NCBI GenBank assembly: GCA_011620345.1 | Contig: WOZJ01000011.1 | Span: forward strand, 1 to 39,530 | DNA length: 39,530 nt | Direction: 5' to 3' | DNA from: Nitrospirota bacterium | GTDB lineage: Bacteria > UBA2233 | Position numbers and translations under genes: made by a program | In this document: positions 26,664-35,902 of the stretch, in pieces | Layout: each line of letters opens with the position of its first letter | Numbering within the stretch: the first letter of the stretch is position 1 | Notes under the pieces: model-generated | Told to the model about the DNA's origin: nothing | Databases searched by the model: none | What the model saw: the letters and a program-made list of their open reading frames with translations, nothing else

Positions 26664-26840
26664 ATGGGAATAAACGCGTTTCAAGAATGCATAGTTTGTG
26701 CTTGGAGGGCTGTCTGTGCCAAGCGTTTCCAGAAACGTGCAGGGGTTGCGCGTTTCTGCGAAGATTTTTCCGAAGACAAAACGCTTAGGCCTCTAAATAC
26801 CGACGAAACGGCTTCCAAGTCTTTCTTCGAGGAGAATTGA
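26664..26840 (+). CDS. Small four-cysteine protein upstream of argS (58 residues)
   Basis: This short gene has a good ribosome site (AGGA, 8 bases before ATG) and fills the gap between the kinase gene and argS. The product has C9-x2-C12-A-W-R-x2-C18-x-K-R-F and C32-E-D-F, giving four cysteines that could hold a zinc ion or an iron-sulfur cluster. I recall similar short C-x-x-C-A-W-R...C-x-D-F proteins in delta-proteobacteria but cannot name a family. The C-terminal third is acidic and likely disordered. Its stop lies five bases before the argS ATG, and its last codons hold the argS ribosome site (GAGGAG). Confidence 0.72.
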   Translation: MGINAFQECIVCAWRAVCAKRFQKRAGVARFCEDFSEDKTLRPLNTDETASKSFFEEN

Positions 26841-26845
26841 TCCGC

Positions 26846-28504
26846 ATGCCAAAAAGCGTGATTCAAGGGCTTTACAGAAGGCTTGAGGTGTGGCTCGAGC
26901 GGCGGATCTTAGAAGTCTTCAAGCTTTCAGAGTCCTTGGATATCGCATTCGAACGCCCAAAGGAAGGGTTTGGAGATTTGGCGACCCCGGTCGCCTTCCA
27001 GTTGGCAAGGCTCCTTAGGATGCCTCCCATAGAGATTGCCAAGATGTTAGAGGCCCAAGCCGTAGACCTACCCCAAGGCTTTTCCGCGCTACGCGCGGCC
27101 CCTCCTGGATATTTGAACGCTGAATTCGATCCAGAGTTTTTAAAGAATGCGTTGGTGGAGGTGCTCGAGCACCCAGAGCTTTTCGGGAGGTTCGACGATG
27201 GCTCTGGCAAACGAGCTCAGGTGGAGTTCGTAAGCGCAAACCCTACAGGCCCGCTCACGGTCGGCCATGGCAGGCAAGCTGTCCTAGGGTCCTCGATCGC
27301 CAACCTTCTGGAGGCGCTCGGGTTCGAGGTGACACGGGAGTATTATTACAACGACGCCGGAAGACAAATGCGAGTGCTTGGTGAATCCATCCGGGCGCGC
27401 TACCTAGAGCTTCTTGGTGAGCCGGCAAGCTTCCCGGAGGATGGCTACCAGGGCGATTACATTCGGGAGATCGCAAGGCAAATCTTCGAGGACTTCGCAG
27501 ATAGGCTCAAAACGGAGGTCTCGCACGAGCCTTTCCAGAAGTACGGCGAGCGGGTCATTTTTGAAGACATCCAGCGCACGCTCCAAAGGCTCGACATCAG
27601 GTTCGACGTGTTTTTCGGCGAGCACACGCTTTACGAAGACGGGAGTATCGAGCGGGTTCTGGAGCGTCTGAACTCATTAGGCCTTTTGTACGAAAAGGAC
27701 GGTGCCTTATGGTTCGAGGCCAAGGCATTCGGGCAACCCAAGGACCGCGTGTTCCGTAAGGCCAGCGGGGAGTACACATACAGGCTTCCGGATATCGCCT
27801 ACCACGTCCAAAAGCTAGGGCGTGGGTTCGATTTGATCGTGGACGTGCTCGGGGCCGACCATCACCTCTCGAGCCAGGACGTCCTTACAACGATCAAGGT
27901 GCTGGGCCAGGATGTTTCCCGCATTCGCATCGTCTTGCATCAGTTCGTTACGCTCGTAAGAGGCGGGGAAAGGGTCAAGGTCTCCACCCGCAAGGCCACC
28001 TACGTGACACTCGATGAGCTGATCGACATGGTGGGGAAGGACGCCTGCAGGTTCTTCTTTTTATTGCGAAAGGCCGACACGCACCTAGACTTCGACATCG
28101 ACCTTGCCAGGAAGCAGGGCGAAGAAAACCCGGTCTACTACGTCCAGTATGCGCACGCAAGGATCTGTTCCGTGTTCGAAGTGGCGAAGAATCGAGGGGT
28201 TGCTCTGCCCAACCCGGGCATTGAGGCGCTTCAAACGCTGAGTGAAGCGGAGCTTCCCCTGCTCAAGGCGATTTTTTGGCTAGAGCATACCCTTAGAGAG
28301 GCCGCAAGGGAACTCGAGCCGCACCGCGTGGTCTACGCGCTGATGGACATCGCCGGGCTTTTCCATTCTTTCTACAACCACAACCGGATCCTCGAGAGCC
28401 CGGAGGAAATAAGGGGTATGCGGCTCTTGCTCGTTCAAGGGCTGGGGGTTGCTCTTCGAAGAGGGCTTTCATTGCTGAACGTTACAGCCCCGGAGAAGAT
28501 GTGA
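26846..28504 (+). CDS. argS: Arginyl-tRNA synthetase
   Basis: A 552-residue class I synthetase that charges tRNA-Arg. The N-terminal tRNA-contact domain is followed by the HIGH-type motif N-P-T-G-P-L-T-V-G-H-G-R (about 132-143), D-A-G-R-Q near 172, and V-K-V-S-T-R-K-A-T-Y in the KMSKS region, a divergent form common in ArgRS. The C-terminal anticodon-binding domain includes Y-V-Q-Y-A-H-A-R. ATG 26846 has GAGGAG about 10 bases upstream; the TTG at 26837 would sit too close to it. The next gene begins 4 bases later. Confidence 0.97.
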   Translation: MPKSVIQGLYRRLEVWLERRILEVFKLSESLDIAFERPKEGFGDLATPVAFQLARLLRMPPIEIAKMLEAQAVDLPQGFSALRAAPPGYLNAEFDPEFLKNALVEVLEHPELFGRFDDGSGKRAQVEFVSANPTGPLTVGHGRQAVLGSSIANLLEALGFEVTREYYYNDAGRQMRVLGESIRARYLELLGEPASFPEDGYQGDYIREIARQIFEDFADRLKTEVSHEPFQKYGERVIFEDIQRTLQRLDIRFDVFFGEHTLYEDGSIERVLERLNSLGLLYEKDGALWFEAKAFGQPKDRVFRKASGEYTYRLPDIAYHVQKLGRGFDLIVDVLGADHHLSSQDVLTTIKVLGQDVSRIRIVLHQFVTLVRGGERVKVSTRKATYVTLDELIDMVGKDACRFFFLLRKADTHLDFDIDLARKQGEENPVYYVQYAHARICSVFEVAKNRGVALPNPGIEALQTLSEAELPLLKAIFWLEHTLREAARELEPHRVVYALMDIAGLFHSFYNHNRILESPEEIRGMRLLLVQGLGVALRRGLSLLNVTAPEKM

Positions 28505-28507
28505 GCG

Positions 28508-29077
28508 GTGCGGCTCGAGATTTCCCCCTTCGGGGGTGTCCTCCTGGTAGGTTTTGGCATGGGGCTGGTCGTGTTGGGTTTTCTTGCGGGAACCTACTTC
28601 GGCTCTAGTCTTGAAACGGCCACCAGGAAACCCACGGATGATACCGCAACGGGGCCCGAAAAGCCTGCTTCTGGGCAAGTTTTCGCTCCTAGACCTTCGT
28701 TGCCACAAACCCCGCTTGAAGAGAACGCGGGTGAGCCATTTGGCCCTGAGGGCCGAGCGCCGGCTCCTTCCTTGGCCTTGGAGGCTTCTTCGGAGCCCAA
28801 GGCCAAGCCGAAGCCTTCTGGATACTATAGCGTCCAGGTAGGGGCATTCAAGGTCCGATCCCAGGCGGAGGCAATGGCAAAAAGGTTGAGACAAAACGGG
28901 TTTGAGCCGTTTCTTGAGCGGTACAACGCCAAGGATGGGCTTTGGTATCGCGTCCGTACCGGCCGGTTCAAAAATCCCAAAAAGGCCAAGGCATTTCTTG
29001 GCAAGGTGCGGGCTAGCTTCAAGGAGGCGTACGTGGCAAAAATTGAGGATGAAACGGCCATCGAGGAAGTGGATTAG
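28508..29077 (+). CDS. SPOR-domain inner-membrane protein
   Basis: A 189-residue protein: an N-terminal membrane helix (about 9-31), a Pro/Ala/Glu-rich linker (about 35-105) and a C-terminal SPOR domain (about 108-180; Y-S-V-Q-V-G-A-F, A-E-A-M-A-K-R-L, W-Y-R-V-R-T-G-R-F). SPOR domains bind denuded peptidoglycan at division septa, so a cell-division or envelope role is likely. It starts with GTG and a weak ribosome site, 3 bases after argS. Its stop overlaps the trpE GTG (TAGTG), so it leads the trp operon. Confidence 0.9.
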   Translation: MRLEISPFGGVLLVGFGMGLVVLGFLAGTYFGSSLETATRKPTDDTATGPEKPASGQVFAPRPSLPQTPLEENAGEPFGPEGRAPAPSLALEASSEPKAKPKPSGYYSVQVGAFKVRSQAEAMAKRLRQNGFEPFLERYNAKDGLWYRVRTGRFKNPKKAKAFLGKVRASFKEAYVAKIEDETAIEEVD

Positions 29078-30576
29078 TGCTGCCGGATCGACGCGCGGAG
29101 AACCTTCAGCGGGCGTTCGCGATCAAGAAGGATGGCTACGACGGGTGGGTCCCTGCCAAAACGTTCGTTTTGGATACGGAAACGCCCGTAAGCTTGTTTT
29201 TGAAGCTAAGGGACATCAGCCCCGTTGGCTGCCTTTTAGAGAGCGTGGAGGGTGGCGAGTTCTGGGCAAGGTACTCCTTCATAGGGGTCGGGTTCCGGTG
29301 GATCCTAAGGGCCAAAGACCGCCTTGTTGAGATTGAGACCCCCGAAGGGGGCGGGCGGTGCTTTGAAGGCGAGGCTCTTGATGCCTTAAAGGAGCGCGTC
29401 TTGGACAAGAGGGTTTATAGGCAAGGCGATCTTCCGCCTTTTTTTGGGGGGGCGATAGGCTATTTGGGCTATGATTCCGTAAGGCGCTTTGAGCGAGTTC
29501 CAGACTTGGGGAAGCCAAGGTTGGACCCTTTCGATGCCCATTTTTTCTTTCCCAAGGTCCTTATCGCCGTCGACAGGTTTCGCTACGCGTTCACACTCAT
29601 GGCCTACGTGGATTTGAATGCTTTTGACCTTGAAGCCGAAGTTTGCCGCGCCCACGAGGCGATAGAGCAGATCGAGGATTTGGCGTTTACAAAGGTCGTT
29701 CCCTCTGTCCGGATGGACGGGTTCGAGGGCTTCAAAGAGAAGACGTTCGAGCTTACGGGTAGCGTTTCCCCGGATGCCTACCGAACCTGGATCCTCAAAG
29801 CCAAGGCCTACATCGAGGCTGGCGACATTATCCAGGTCGTCCCTTCGAGGCGATTCCACACGCCTTTTAAGGCCGACCCTTTTGCTTTGTACCGCGTCCT
29901 TCGGCTCCTGAACCCGTCGCCCTACATGTTCTACCTTCAAAACGGGTCCGAGACGGTTGTCGGTTCCTCTCCGGAGGTGTTGGTCCGTGTGTCGGCAGGC
30001 CGTGTCCTTACCCGCCCTATCGCCGGGACAAGGAGGCGTGGGAGGACTCAAGACGAAGACATCAGGCTGGAACGAGAGCTTTTAGGGGATACGAAAGAAA
30101 GAGCGGAGCATTTAATGCTGGTGGACTTGGCCCGCAACGATGTCGGGAGAGTTGCCGGGGTTGGTAGCGTGCGGGTGTCCCAGTTCATGCACATCGAACG
30201 CTATTCCCACGTGATGCACATCGTCAGCGATGTGATAGGGACTCTAAAGAACGGCCTTGGCCCGCTCGATGCCCTAAGGGCCTGCTTTCCTGCGGGGACG
30301 CTGACGGGGGCTCCAAAAGTACGGGCGATGGAGATCATCGAGGAGCTCGAGGCCCACAGGCGAGGGATTTACGGCGGGTGTGTGGGGTACGTCGGGTTTG
30401 GCGGAGCGCTCGACATGGGCATCACGATCCGAACGGCCTGGATTCGGGGAGACACGGCCTACTTCCAGGCCGGCGGCGGCATCGTGGCCGACTCCGACCC
30501 TGCCAGCGAAGAGGATGAAGTCAAGAATAAGGCGATGGCCATGGCTCAGGCGATCGCGATCGCAACCAACGCCTAG
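29077..30576 (+). CDS. trpE: Anthranilate synthase component I
   Basis: A 499-residue TrpE that makes anthranilate from chorismate with ammonia from TrpG. The L-L-E-S-V-E element near residues 52-57, part of the tryptophan feedback site, is present. So are the chorismate-domain motifs: S-P-S-P-Y-M-F-Y-type segment near 287, R-P-I-A-G-T-R-R-R-G, D-L-A-R-N-D-V-G-R, and F-P-A-G-T-L-T-G-A-P-K. It starts with GTG overlapping the SPOR gene stop. No leader peptide or trp attenuator is visible upstream, so control must come from further up or from feedback. Confidence 0.96.
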   Translation: MLPDRRAENLQRAFAIKKDGYDGWVPAKTFVLDTETPVSLFLKLRDISPVGCLLESVEGGEFWARYSFIGVGFRWILRAKDRLVEIETPEGGGRCFEGEALDALKERVLDKRVYRQGDLPPFFGGAIGYLGYDSVRRFERVPDLGKPRLDPFDAHFFFPKVLIAVDRFRYAFTLMAYVDLNAFDLEAEVCRAHEAIEQIEDLAFTKVVPSVRMDGFEGFKEKTFELTGSVSPDAYRTWILKAKAYIEAGDIIQVVPSRRFHTPFKADPFALYRVLRLLNPSPYMFYLQNGSETVVGSSPEVLVRVSAGRVLTRPIAGTRRRGRTQDEDIRLERELLGDTKERAEHLMLVDLARNDVGRVAGVGSVRVSQFMHIERYSHVMHIVSDVIGTLKNGLGPLDALRACFPAGTLTGAPKVRAMEIIEELEAHRRGIYGGCVGYVGFGGALDMGITIRTAWIRGDTAYFQAGGGIVADSDPASEEDEVKNKAMAMAQAIAIATNA

Positions 30577-30585
30577 GGAAAGGGC

Positions 30586-31158
30586 ATGTCCGGAATCCTT
30601 TTGATCGACAACTACGATTCATTTACCTACAACCTCTACCAGTATTTTGGCGAGCTTGGGGTGCTCCCGGAGGTCGTGCGCAACGACGAGGCCTCCCTCG
30701 ATGCGCTTGAGGTGAAAAACCCTGGCGCGCTCGTCATTTCTCCGGGGCCTTGCACGCCGAAAGAGGCGGGCATCAGCGTAGAGGCCGTACGCAGGTTCTC
30801 GGGCAGGGTTCCCATCCTTGGAGTATGTTTGGGCCACCAAGCGATCGCCGAAGCCTTCGGCGGCAAGGTAGTGTTGGCAAGGAGGCTGATGCACGGGAAG
30901 ACCTCGATGGTTTTCCACGACGGCCTCGGCGTATTCAAGGAGATTCCCAGTCCTTTTCGTGCGGTCCGTTATCACTCGCTTATCGTCGATGCCGAAAGCC
31001 TTCCTCAAGACCTTGAAATCCACGCCGTGAGCGAGTACAACGAGCCTATGGCGATAAGGCACCGGAGCTTGCCCGTATTCGGTGTTCAGTTCCACCCGGA
31101 ATCCATCCTGACGGAACATGGCCATCAGCTCCTTCGAAACTTCTTAGAGCTCATCTAA
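30586..31158 (+). CDS. trpG: Anthranilate synthase glutamine amidotransferase
   Basis: A 190-residue class I amidotransferase that supplies ammonia to TrpE. It has [10 protein letters not shown] at the start, the catalytic cysteine in G-V-C-L-G-H-Q-A-I, and the His-Glu pair in [12 protein letters not shown]. The same subunit often also serves PabB in folate synthesis; no pabB is in the window. It lies 9 bases after trpE and one base before trpD. Confidence 0.96.
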   Translation: MSGILLIDNYDSFTYNLYQYFGELGVLPEVVRNDEASLDALEVKNPGALVISPGPCTPKEAGISVEAVRRFSGRVPILGVCLGHQAIAEAFGGKVVLARRLMHGKTSMVFHDGLGVFKEIPSPFRAVRYHSLIVDAESLPQDLEIHAVSEYNEPMAIRHRSLPVFGVQFHPESILTEHGHQLLRNFLELI

Positions 31159-31159
31159 G

Positions 31160-32191
31160 ATGCCCTCCAAGGCGGTTGAAACGCTTCTCAAGGGGGGGGC
31201 TCTAAGCGTCGAGGAGACGGAAGGGTTCATCGAGGGCATGATCAAGGGCTCTATCGACGAGCCCCTCATGGTGGCGTTCTTGACAGCCCTGGCGATGAAA
31301 GGCCCCTCGAAAGAAGAGCTCCTAGGCGCCGTGCTGGTGTTTCAAAGACACGCTGCTCTAATTACCCCGCCCCCTTATCATTTGATGGATACCTGCGGGA
31401 CAGGGGGTAAGGCATACCCGACCCTGAACGTCTCAACGCTGAGCGCGTTCGTCGTGGCGAGCTTCGGGGTTAAGGTTGCAAAGCACGGCAACAGGTCATT
31501 TAGGAATGCTCTTGGTTCAGCCCAAGTGCTCGAACGGCTTGGCGTCAACGTCGCGCTAGAGCCGGAGAGGTCCTTAAGGCTGCTCGAAGAGGTCGGCGTT
31601 GGGTTTTTCTTGGCCCCAGCCTACCACCCAGCCATGCAGGCCGTTAAAGGCTTGAGGGCAAAGCTTCCTTTCAGGACGTTGTTTAACCTTCTTGGCCCTC
31701 TGACCAACCCCTTGCCTTTGACCTACCAGGTCGTGGGCGTGTACGATTCCCGGTATGTTCACTTGATTGCAGAGTGCCTCAGGATCTTGGGGCGTAAGCG
31801 GGCCTGCGTAGTGTACGGTGAGGACGGCCAAGATGAACTCTCTTTGGCTTCCCCCAGTGTCCTGGCCGTTCTTCAAGAAGACGGACGGATCGAGCGTTTG
31901 AGGGTAGAGCCCGAAGACTTCGGGGTTTCTAGGTTTTCCAAAGAAAGGCTGATTCTTCAGACCCAAGAAGAGCAACTCGAGGCCTTCCAGCGGGTGATAG
32001 AAGGCAATCCATCGCCTTGGCTGGAGCTTGTTGCCTTGAATGCTGGGCTTGCGCTGTTTGTATGCGGCCTGACAGGCAATATTAAGGGAGGCTATGGCTT
32101 GGCAAAGGAGGCGCTCTTGACGAGGTCTGCTTTGGGGGTGTTTGAACGCTTCAAAAAAACGGCTCGAGGCGATGACTCCGTTCCTTCCTGA
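31160..32191 (+). CDS. trpD: Anthranilate phosphoribosyltransferase
   Basis: A 343-residue TrpD that transfers the phosphoribosyl group of PRPP to anthranilate. Clear motifs are M-D-T-C-G-T-G-G (PRPP site, about 76-83), V-A-K-H-G-N-R-S (about 111-118) and F-N-L-L-G-P-L-T-N-P near 174-183. Length is normal for the stand-alone enzyme. It overlaps the trpC start by 20 bases. Confidence 0.97.
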   Translation: MPSKAVETLLKGGALSVEETEGFIEGMIKGSIDEPLMVAFLTALAMKGPSKEELLGAVLVFQRHAALITPPPYHLMDTCGTGGKAYPTLNVSTLSAFVVASFGVKVAKHGNRSFRNALGSAQVLERLGVNVALEPERSLRLLEEVGVGFFLAPAYHPAMQAVKGLRAKLPFRTLFNLLGPLTNPLPLTYQVVGVYDSRYVHLIAECLRILGRKRACVVYGEDGQDELSLASPSVLAVLQEDGRIERLRVEPEDFGVSRFSKERLILQTQEEQLEAFQRVIEGNPSPWLELVALNAGLALFVCGLTGNIKGGYGLAKEALLTRSALGVFERFKKTARGDDSVPS

Positions 32192-32975
32192 GGTCGTAAA
32201 GCGTACGCTTGCCGATCTCGAGGCGAAAAGGGCCAAAGAGCCCTTGGTCGAGCTTGAAAAGAAACTTTCTTCTTTTCCCCCAAAAAAACCGGGGGCGCTC
32301 CTTTCTAAGTTTCTTGGCAAAGAGCCCGATACAAAGCTGATTTGTGAAATCAAAAGGGCTTCTCCCTCCAGAGGGGTTCTTTTAGGCCGGCTGGACGTCC
32401 GGGAGCTAGCCCAGATTTACGAAGGTGCAGGGGCGTTTGCATTGTCGGTCCTCACGCAACCCTTAGGGTTTCATGGCAGCCTCAGGGACCTTGAAGTTGC
32501 GAGGCAGGCCTTTGGCGGACCAATCCTTAGGAAGGACTTTATCTTTGATATCTACCAGCTTTACGAAACGGCCCTTGCCGGAGCCGACCTAGTTTTGTTG
32601 ATCGTGAGGATTCTGTCCAAAGACAAGCTTGAAGAGCTCGTAAGCGCCTCAAGATCGCTAGGGCTTCTGCCTTTGGTCGAGCTTCACTCCGAAGAAGACT
32701 TAGATAAGGTCTCGGGCCTCGAAGGGCCGCTGCTATTGGGGTTGAACGCAAGGGACCTTGCCTCGCTCACGATTGATCATGAGAGGGTCGAAGCATTGCT
32801 TCGAGAGCCTTTAGGCTCCTACCCGGTTGTGATCGAAAGCGGCATTGACCAAAGAGAGCAAGTGCTGGCCTACAAAAGGCACGCGCGGGTTTGCGCCTTT
32901 CTTGTGGGCGAGGGTATCCTAAAGAGCAGCGATCCAGCTGGAAAAATCCGCGAATTGACCGGGGGTAAAATATAA
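32172..32975 (+). CDS. trpC: Indole-3-glycerol-phosphate synthase
   Basis: A 267-residue TIM-barrel enzyme that closes the indole ring. The motifs [20 protein letters not shown]-x-[12 protein letters not shown], and G-L-N-A-R-D-L are as expected, and V-I-E-S-G-I near the end forms the phosphate site. ATG 32172 is chosen by similarity; a TTG at 32142 is possible. It is monofunctional in length and not fused to TrpF. It is followed after two bases by trpB, where trpF is normally found. Confidence 0.96.
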   Translation: MTPFLPEVVKRTLADLEAKRAKEPLVELEKKLSSFPPKKPGALLSKFLGKEPDTKLICEIKRASPSRGVLLGRLDVRELAQIYEGAGAFALSVLTQPLGFHGSLRDLEVARQAFGGPILRKDFIFDIYQLYETALAGADLVLLIVRILSKDKLEELVSASRSLGLLPLVELHSEEDLDKVSGLEGPLLLGLNARDLASLTIDHERVEALLREPLGSYPVVIESGIDQREQVLAYKRHARVCAFLVGEGILKSSDPAGKIRELTGGKI

Positions 32976-32977
32976 GG

Positions 32978-34168
32978 GTGAGTAAGGCGGGCTATTTCGG
33001 GGAGTACGGAGGCAGGTTCGTCTCCGAACTGCTCCTTGGGGCGCTCAAAGAGTTGGAACAGGCCTATAATTCTGTCGGCAAGGACCCTTCCTTTCAGAAG
33101 GCCCTTGCGGAGGCGCTGCGCGATTTTGCCGGAAGGCCTACGCCTATTTTGCAGGCCAAACGCTTCACCGAAGCGATCGGGCTTGAAGCCACGCTGGTTT
33201 TGAAGCGCGAGGACCTTTGCCATACGGGTGCGCACAAGATCAACAACGCGCTGGGCCAGGCCCTCATGGCCAAGGTGCTCGGCAAGAGCGAGCTGATTGC
33301 CGAAACTGGGGCCGGTCAGCACGGGGTTGCGACGGCCACGGTGGCCGCATCCTTGGGGTTCGACTCCTGCAAGATTTTCATGGGTACTGAGGACCTAAAA
33401 AGACAGGCCCCGAACGTTCAGCGTATGGAGCTTTTAGGATCTGAGGTGATCCCCGTCGCCAAAGGGCAGGGAACGCTGAAAGACGCCATTAACGAGGCCA
33501 TGCGCTACTGGGTGAGCCATTTGAAAACCACGCATTACCTCTTCGGTACGGTAGCAGGGCCTCACCCTTACCCCACGATTGTTCGAGATTTCCAGGCCGT
33601 CATCGGTAACGAGCTCAAAGCCCAGACAAAGGAGCGCTTTGGCAGGCTTCCGGACGTTCTAATTGCCTGTGTCGGCGGTGGGTCGAACGCGATGGGGGCG
33701 TTCTTTCCGTTTTTGGATGAGGCGGGCGTGGCGCTTGTCGGGGTCGAGGCGGGCGGCAGGGGGGAAGGCATGGGTGAACATGCGGCCAGCCTGACACGCG
33801 GAACGGTAGGGGTGTTGCACGGGGCCATGTCCTACGTTTTGCAAACTGACGAAGGGCAGATCGCTCCCGTGCACAGCGTTTCGGCGGGGTTAGACTACCC
33901 TGGCGTGGGGCCCGAGCTCTCATACCTCAAATCCACCGGCCGGGCCAGGTTCGTGACGGCGAGCGATGAGGAGGCGCTTAGGGCCTTTCGGTTGCTTGCG
34001 AGTACCGAGGGGATTCTTCCGGCGCTCGAGAGCGCCCATGCGCTCGGCTGGCTCATGGCCCAGGCCAGGGCGTTTTCCAAGGATACGTTGATCGCGGTAA
34101 ACCTCTCTGGGCGTGGAGACAAAGACCTGGAGCTCGTCGGATCGTTCGAGGGGGGCCGCCGTGGGTAG
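32978..34168 (+). CDS. trpB: Tryptophan synthase beta chain
   Basis: A 396-residue beta subunit that condenses indole and serine. The PLP lysine is K87 in H-K-I-N-N, the same number as in Salmonella. The glycine-rich cofactor loop C-V-G-G-G-S-N-A, the substrate loop E-T-G-A-G-Q-H-G and the start [10 protein letters not shown] place it in the TrpB1 group that works with TrpA. It starts with GTG two bases after trpC, and its end overlaps trpA. Confidence 0.97.
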   Translation: MSKAGYFGEYGGRFVSELLLGALKELEQAYNSVGKDPSFQKALAEALRDFAGRPTPILQAKRFTEAIGLEATLVLKREDLCHTGAHKINNALGQALMAKVLGKSELIAETGAGQHGVATATVAASLGFDSCKIFMGTEDLKRQAPNVQRMELLGSEVIPVAKGQGTLKDAINEAMRYWVSHLKTTHYLFGTVAGPHPYPTIVRDFQAVIGNELKAQTKERFGRLPDVLIACVGGGSNAMGAFFPFLDEAGVALVGVEAGGRGEGMGEHAASLTRGTVGVLHGAMSYVLQTDEGQIAPVHSVSAGLDYPGVGPELSYLKSTGRARFVTASDEEALRAFRLLASTEGILPALESAHALGWLMAQARAFSKDTLIAVNLSGRGDKDLELVGSFEGGRRG

Positions 34169-34988
34169 CAAAATCAAAGATATCTTCGCTTCTCAGGGCA
34201 AAGTGCTCATCGGGTATGTGACGGCCGGATACCCCGTTCCAGACGAGCAGTTCTTCGTAGAGCTCGCCTTGGCTCTTCATGAAGCGGGCGTAGACATTTT
34301 GGAAGTAGGCGTGCCGTTTTCTGACCCGATGGCCGACGGGGAAGTGATCCAGAGGGCCATGCAAGGAGCCCTGTCTGGAAATTTTGGGCTAAAACGGACG
34401 CTTAAGGCAATCGAGATGCTCAAGGAGTGCCATGAAGGGCTGCCGGTGGTTTTGTTCGGGTACTTCAACCCGTTTTACCGGATGGGGCTGGATGCGCTAA
34501 CCATGCGCCTTAAAGAGCTTCAGGCTGCGGGCATCTTGGTGGTCGACCTCCCTGTCGAGGAAGGCGCCCGATGGTACAGGGCGATCAAGTCTGAGGGCAT
34601 TGATCCGATCCAGGTTGTTCCGAACGACGTGAGCCTAGAAAGGCTCCAAGAGATCGCCCCGTTTGTCGGAGGGTTTCTTTATGTCACCTCGAGTTATGCC
34701 CCGACAGGGGGGACGGTTGGCCGGATTCCTTCCTTATCCTTTACGATCGAGAGGGCAAGGGCTACGCTCGACCTTCCGGTGGCAGTCGGGTTTGGCATCC
34801 AGACGCCTGAAGACGCTTTCCAGATCGGCAATGTTGCAGACGGGGTCATCGTGGGCTCCGCGCTGATCCGCGCGCTCGAGGACGGGATTGCAGAGGGTGG
34901 CCCAAAACGAGCGATTCAGCTTGCCCAAAAGAAGGCCGAAGCGCTCAAAAAAAGCCTTATTAAAGGAGCCTTGCTATGGCGTTCTTGA
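34161..34988 (+). CDS. trpA: Tryptophan synthase alpha chain
   Basis: A 275-residue TIM barrel that cleaves indole-glycerol phosphate to indole. The catalytic pair is visible as E48 ([10 protein letters not shown]) and D59 (M-A-D-G), equivalent to E49 and D60 in Salmonella. The GTG start at 34161 gives normal length and has GAGGGGG about 7 bases upstream; a frame extension to 34113 lies inside trpB and has no similarity. It overlaps trpB by 8 bases and accD by 13. Confidence 0.96.
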   Translation: MGSKIKDIFASQGKVLIGYVTAGYPVPDEQFFVELALALHEAGVDILEVGVPFSDPMADGEVIQRAMQGALSGNFGLKRTLKAIEMLKECHEGLPVVLFGYFNPFYRMGLDALTMRLKELQAAGILVVDLPVEEGARWYRAIKSEGIDPIQVVPNDVSLERLQEIAPFVGGFLYVTSSYAPTGGTVGRIPSLSFTIERARATLDLPVAVGFGIQTPEDAFQIGNVADGVIVGSALIRALEDGIAEGGPKRAIQLAQKKAEALKKSLIKGALLWRS

Positions 34989-35869
34989 TGGCCAGGCGCG
35001 AGAAGCCCGAAGAGAACCTGTGGGTCAAGTGTCCCGGGTGCGGTGAGGTCGGGTTTAAAAAGGACTTGGGCCGCAACCTAAAGGTATGTCCTGCTTGCTC
35101 GTACCACTTTCGGATGAGCGCAAAAGAGCGGATCGAGCAGCTCATCGATCCTGGAACGTTTCAAGAGATGGACGTTGCGATCCTTTCCAGGGATCCGCTA
35201 CGGTTCAAAGATAGCAAGTCTTACAGGGCTAGGCTTAAGGAATCGAGGAAGAAAACGGGCCATGCCGAAGCGCTCGTTTCGGGGGTAGGGCTCCTAAGCG
35301 GTGTTCGCGTGAGCCTCGCCGTGTTCGAGTTCGGGTTTCTCGGTGGAAGCATGGGGGCCGTCGTCGGGGAAAAGCTCCTTAAGGCCATGCTGAGGGCCAA
35401 AGAAGAGCGCATTCCTCTCGTCACCGTCAGCGCTTCGGGCGGGGCTAGAATGCACGAAGGGGTGATCTCTCTCATGCAGATGGCCAGGACGATCTCCGGG
35501 CGTCTTCTGCTCTCGAAAGAGGGGGTTCCGTTTTTAAGCATCCTAACAGATCCTACGACAGGAGGGGTTGCGGCAAGTTTCGCTTTTCTGGGTGATGTCA
35601 TTTTGGCCGAACCTGGGGCGTTGATCGGGTTTGCAGGCCCTAGGGTGATCGAGGAAACCGTCAAGCAAAAGCTTCCAGAGGGGTTCCAGAGGGCCGAGTT
35701 CTTGCTTGCCAAGGGGATGATCGACGGCGTTGTTCCGAGGGCGGAGTTAAAGAAAAAGGTTGCCACGTTCCTCTATCACCTTTGGCCGCCGGCCAAGGAG
35801 GCCTGTATGAAGAAATGGGCCAAACGGCCCAAGGAGGGAGCGTCTGTTGCAGGAAACGGGGGTACCTAG
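34976..35869 (+). CDS. accD: Acetyl-CoA carboxylase carboxyltransferase subunit beta
   Basis: A 297-residue AccD, which with AccA transfers the carboxyl group from biotin to acetyl-CoA in fatty-acid synthesis. An N-terminal zinc ribbon (C-P-G-C ... C-P-A-C, about 19-41) precedes the crotonase-like domain with G-G-S-M-G, S-A-S-G-G-A-R-M-H-E-G and P-T-T-G-G-V-A-A-S-F. The ATG lies inside the end of trpA with AAAGGAG upstream. The trpBA-accD-folC order is common in proteobacteria. Confidence 0.97.
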   Translation: MAFLMARREKPEENLWVKCPGCGEVGFKKDLGRNLKVCPACSYHFRMSAKERIEQLIDPGTFQEMDVAILSRDPLRFKDSKSYRARLKESRKKTGHAEALVSGVGLLSGVRVSLAVFEFGFLGGSMGAVVGEKLLKAMLRAKEERIPLVTVSASGGARMHEGVISLMQMARTISGRLLLSKEGVPFLSILTDPTTGGVAASFAFLGDVILAEPGALIGFAGPRVIEETVKQKLPEGFQRAEFLLAKGMIDGVVPRAELKKKVATFLYHLWPPAKEACMKKWAKRPKEGASVAGNGGT

Positions 35870-35902
35870 GCTTGCCTCGGGTCGCCCAAAGGAAGGCGTT
35901 CT

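Noticed and set aside
28960-29090. trp leader peptide or attenuator before trpE
   Set aside because: The SPOR gene occupies the space up to the trpE start, and no Trp-codon run with alternative hairpins is seen.
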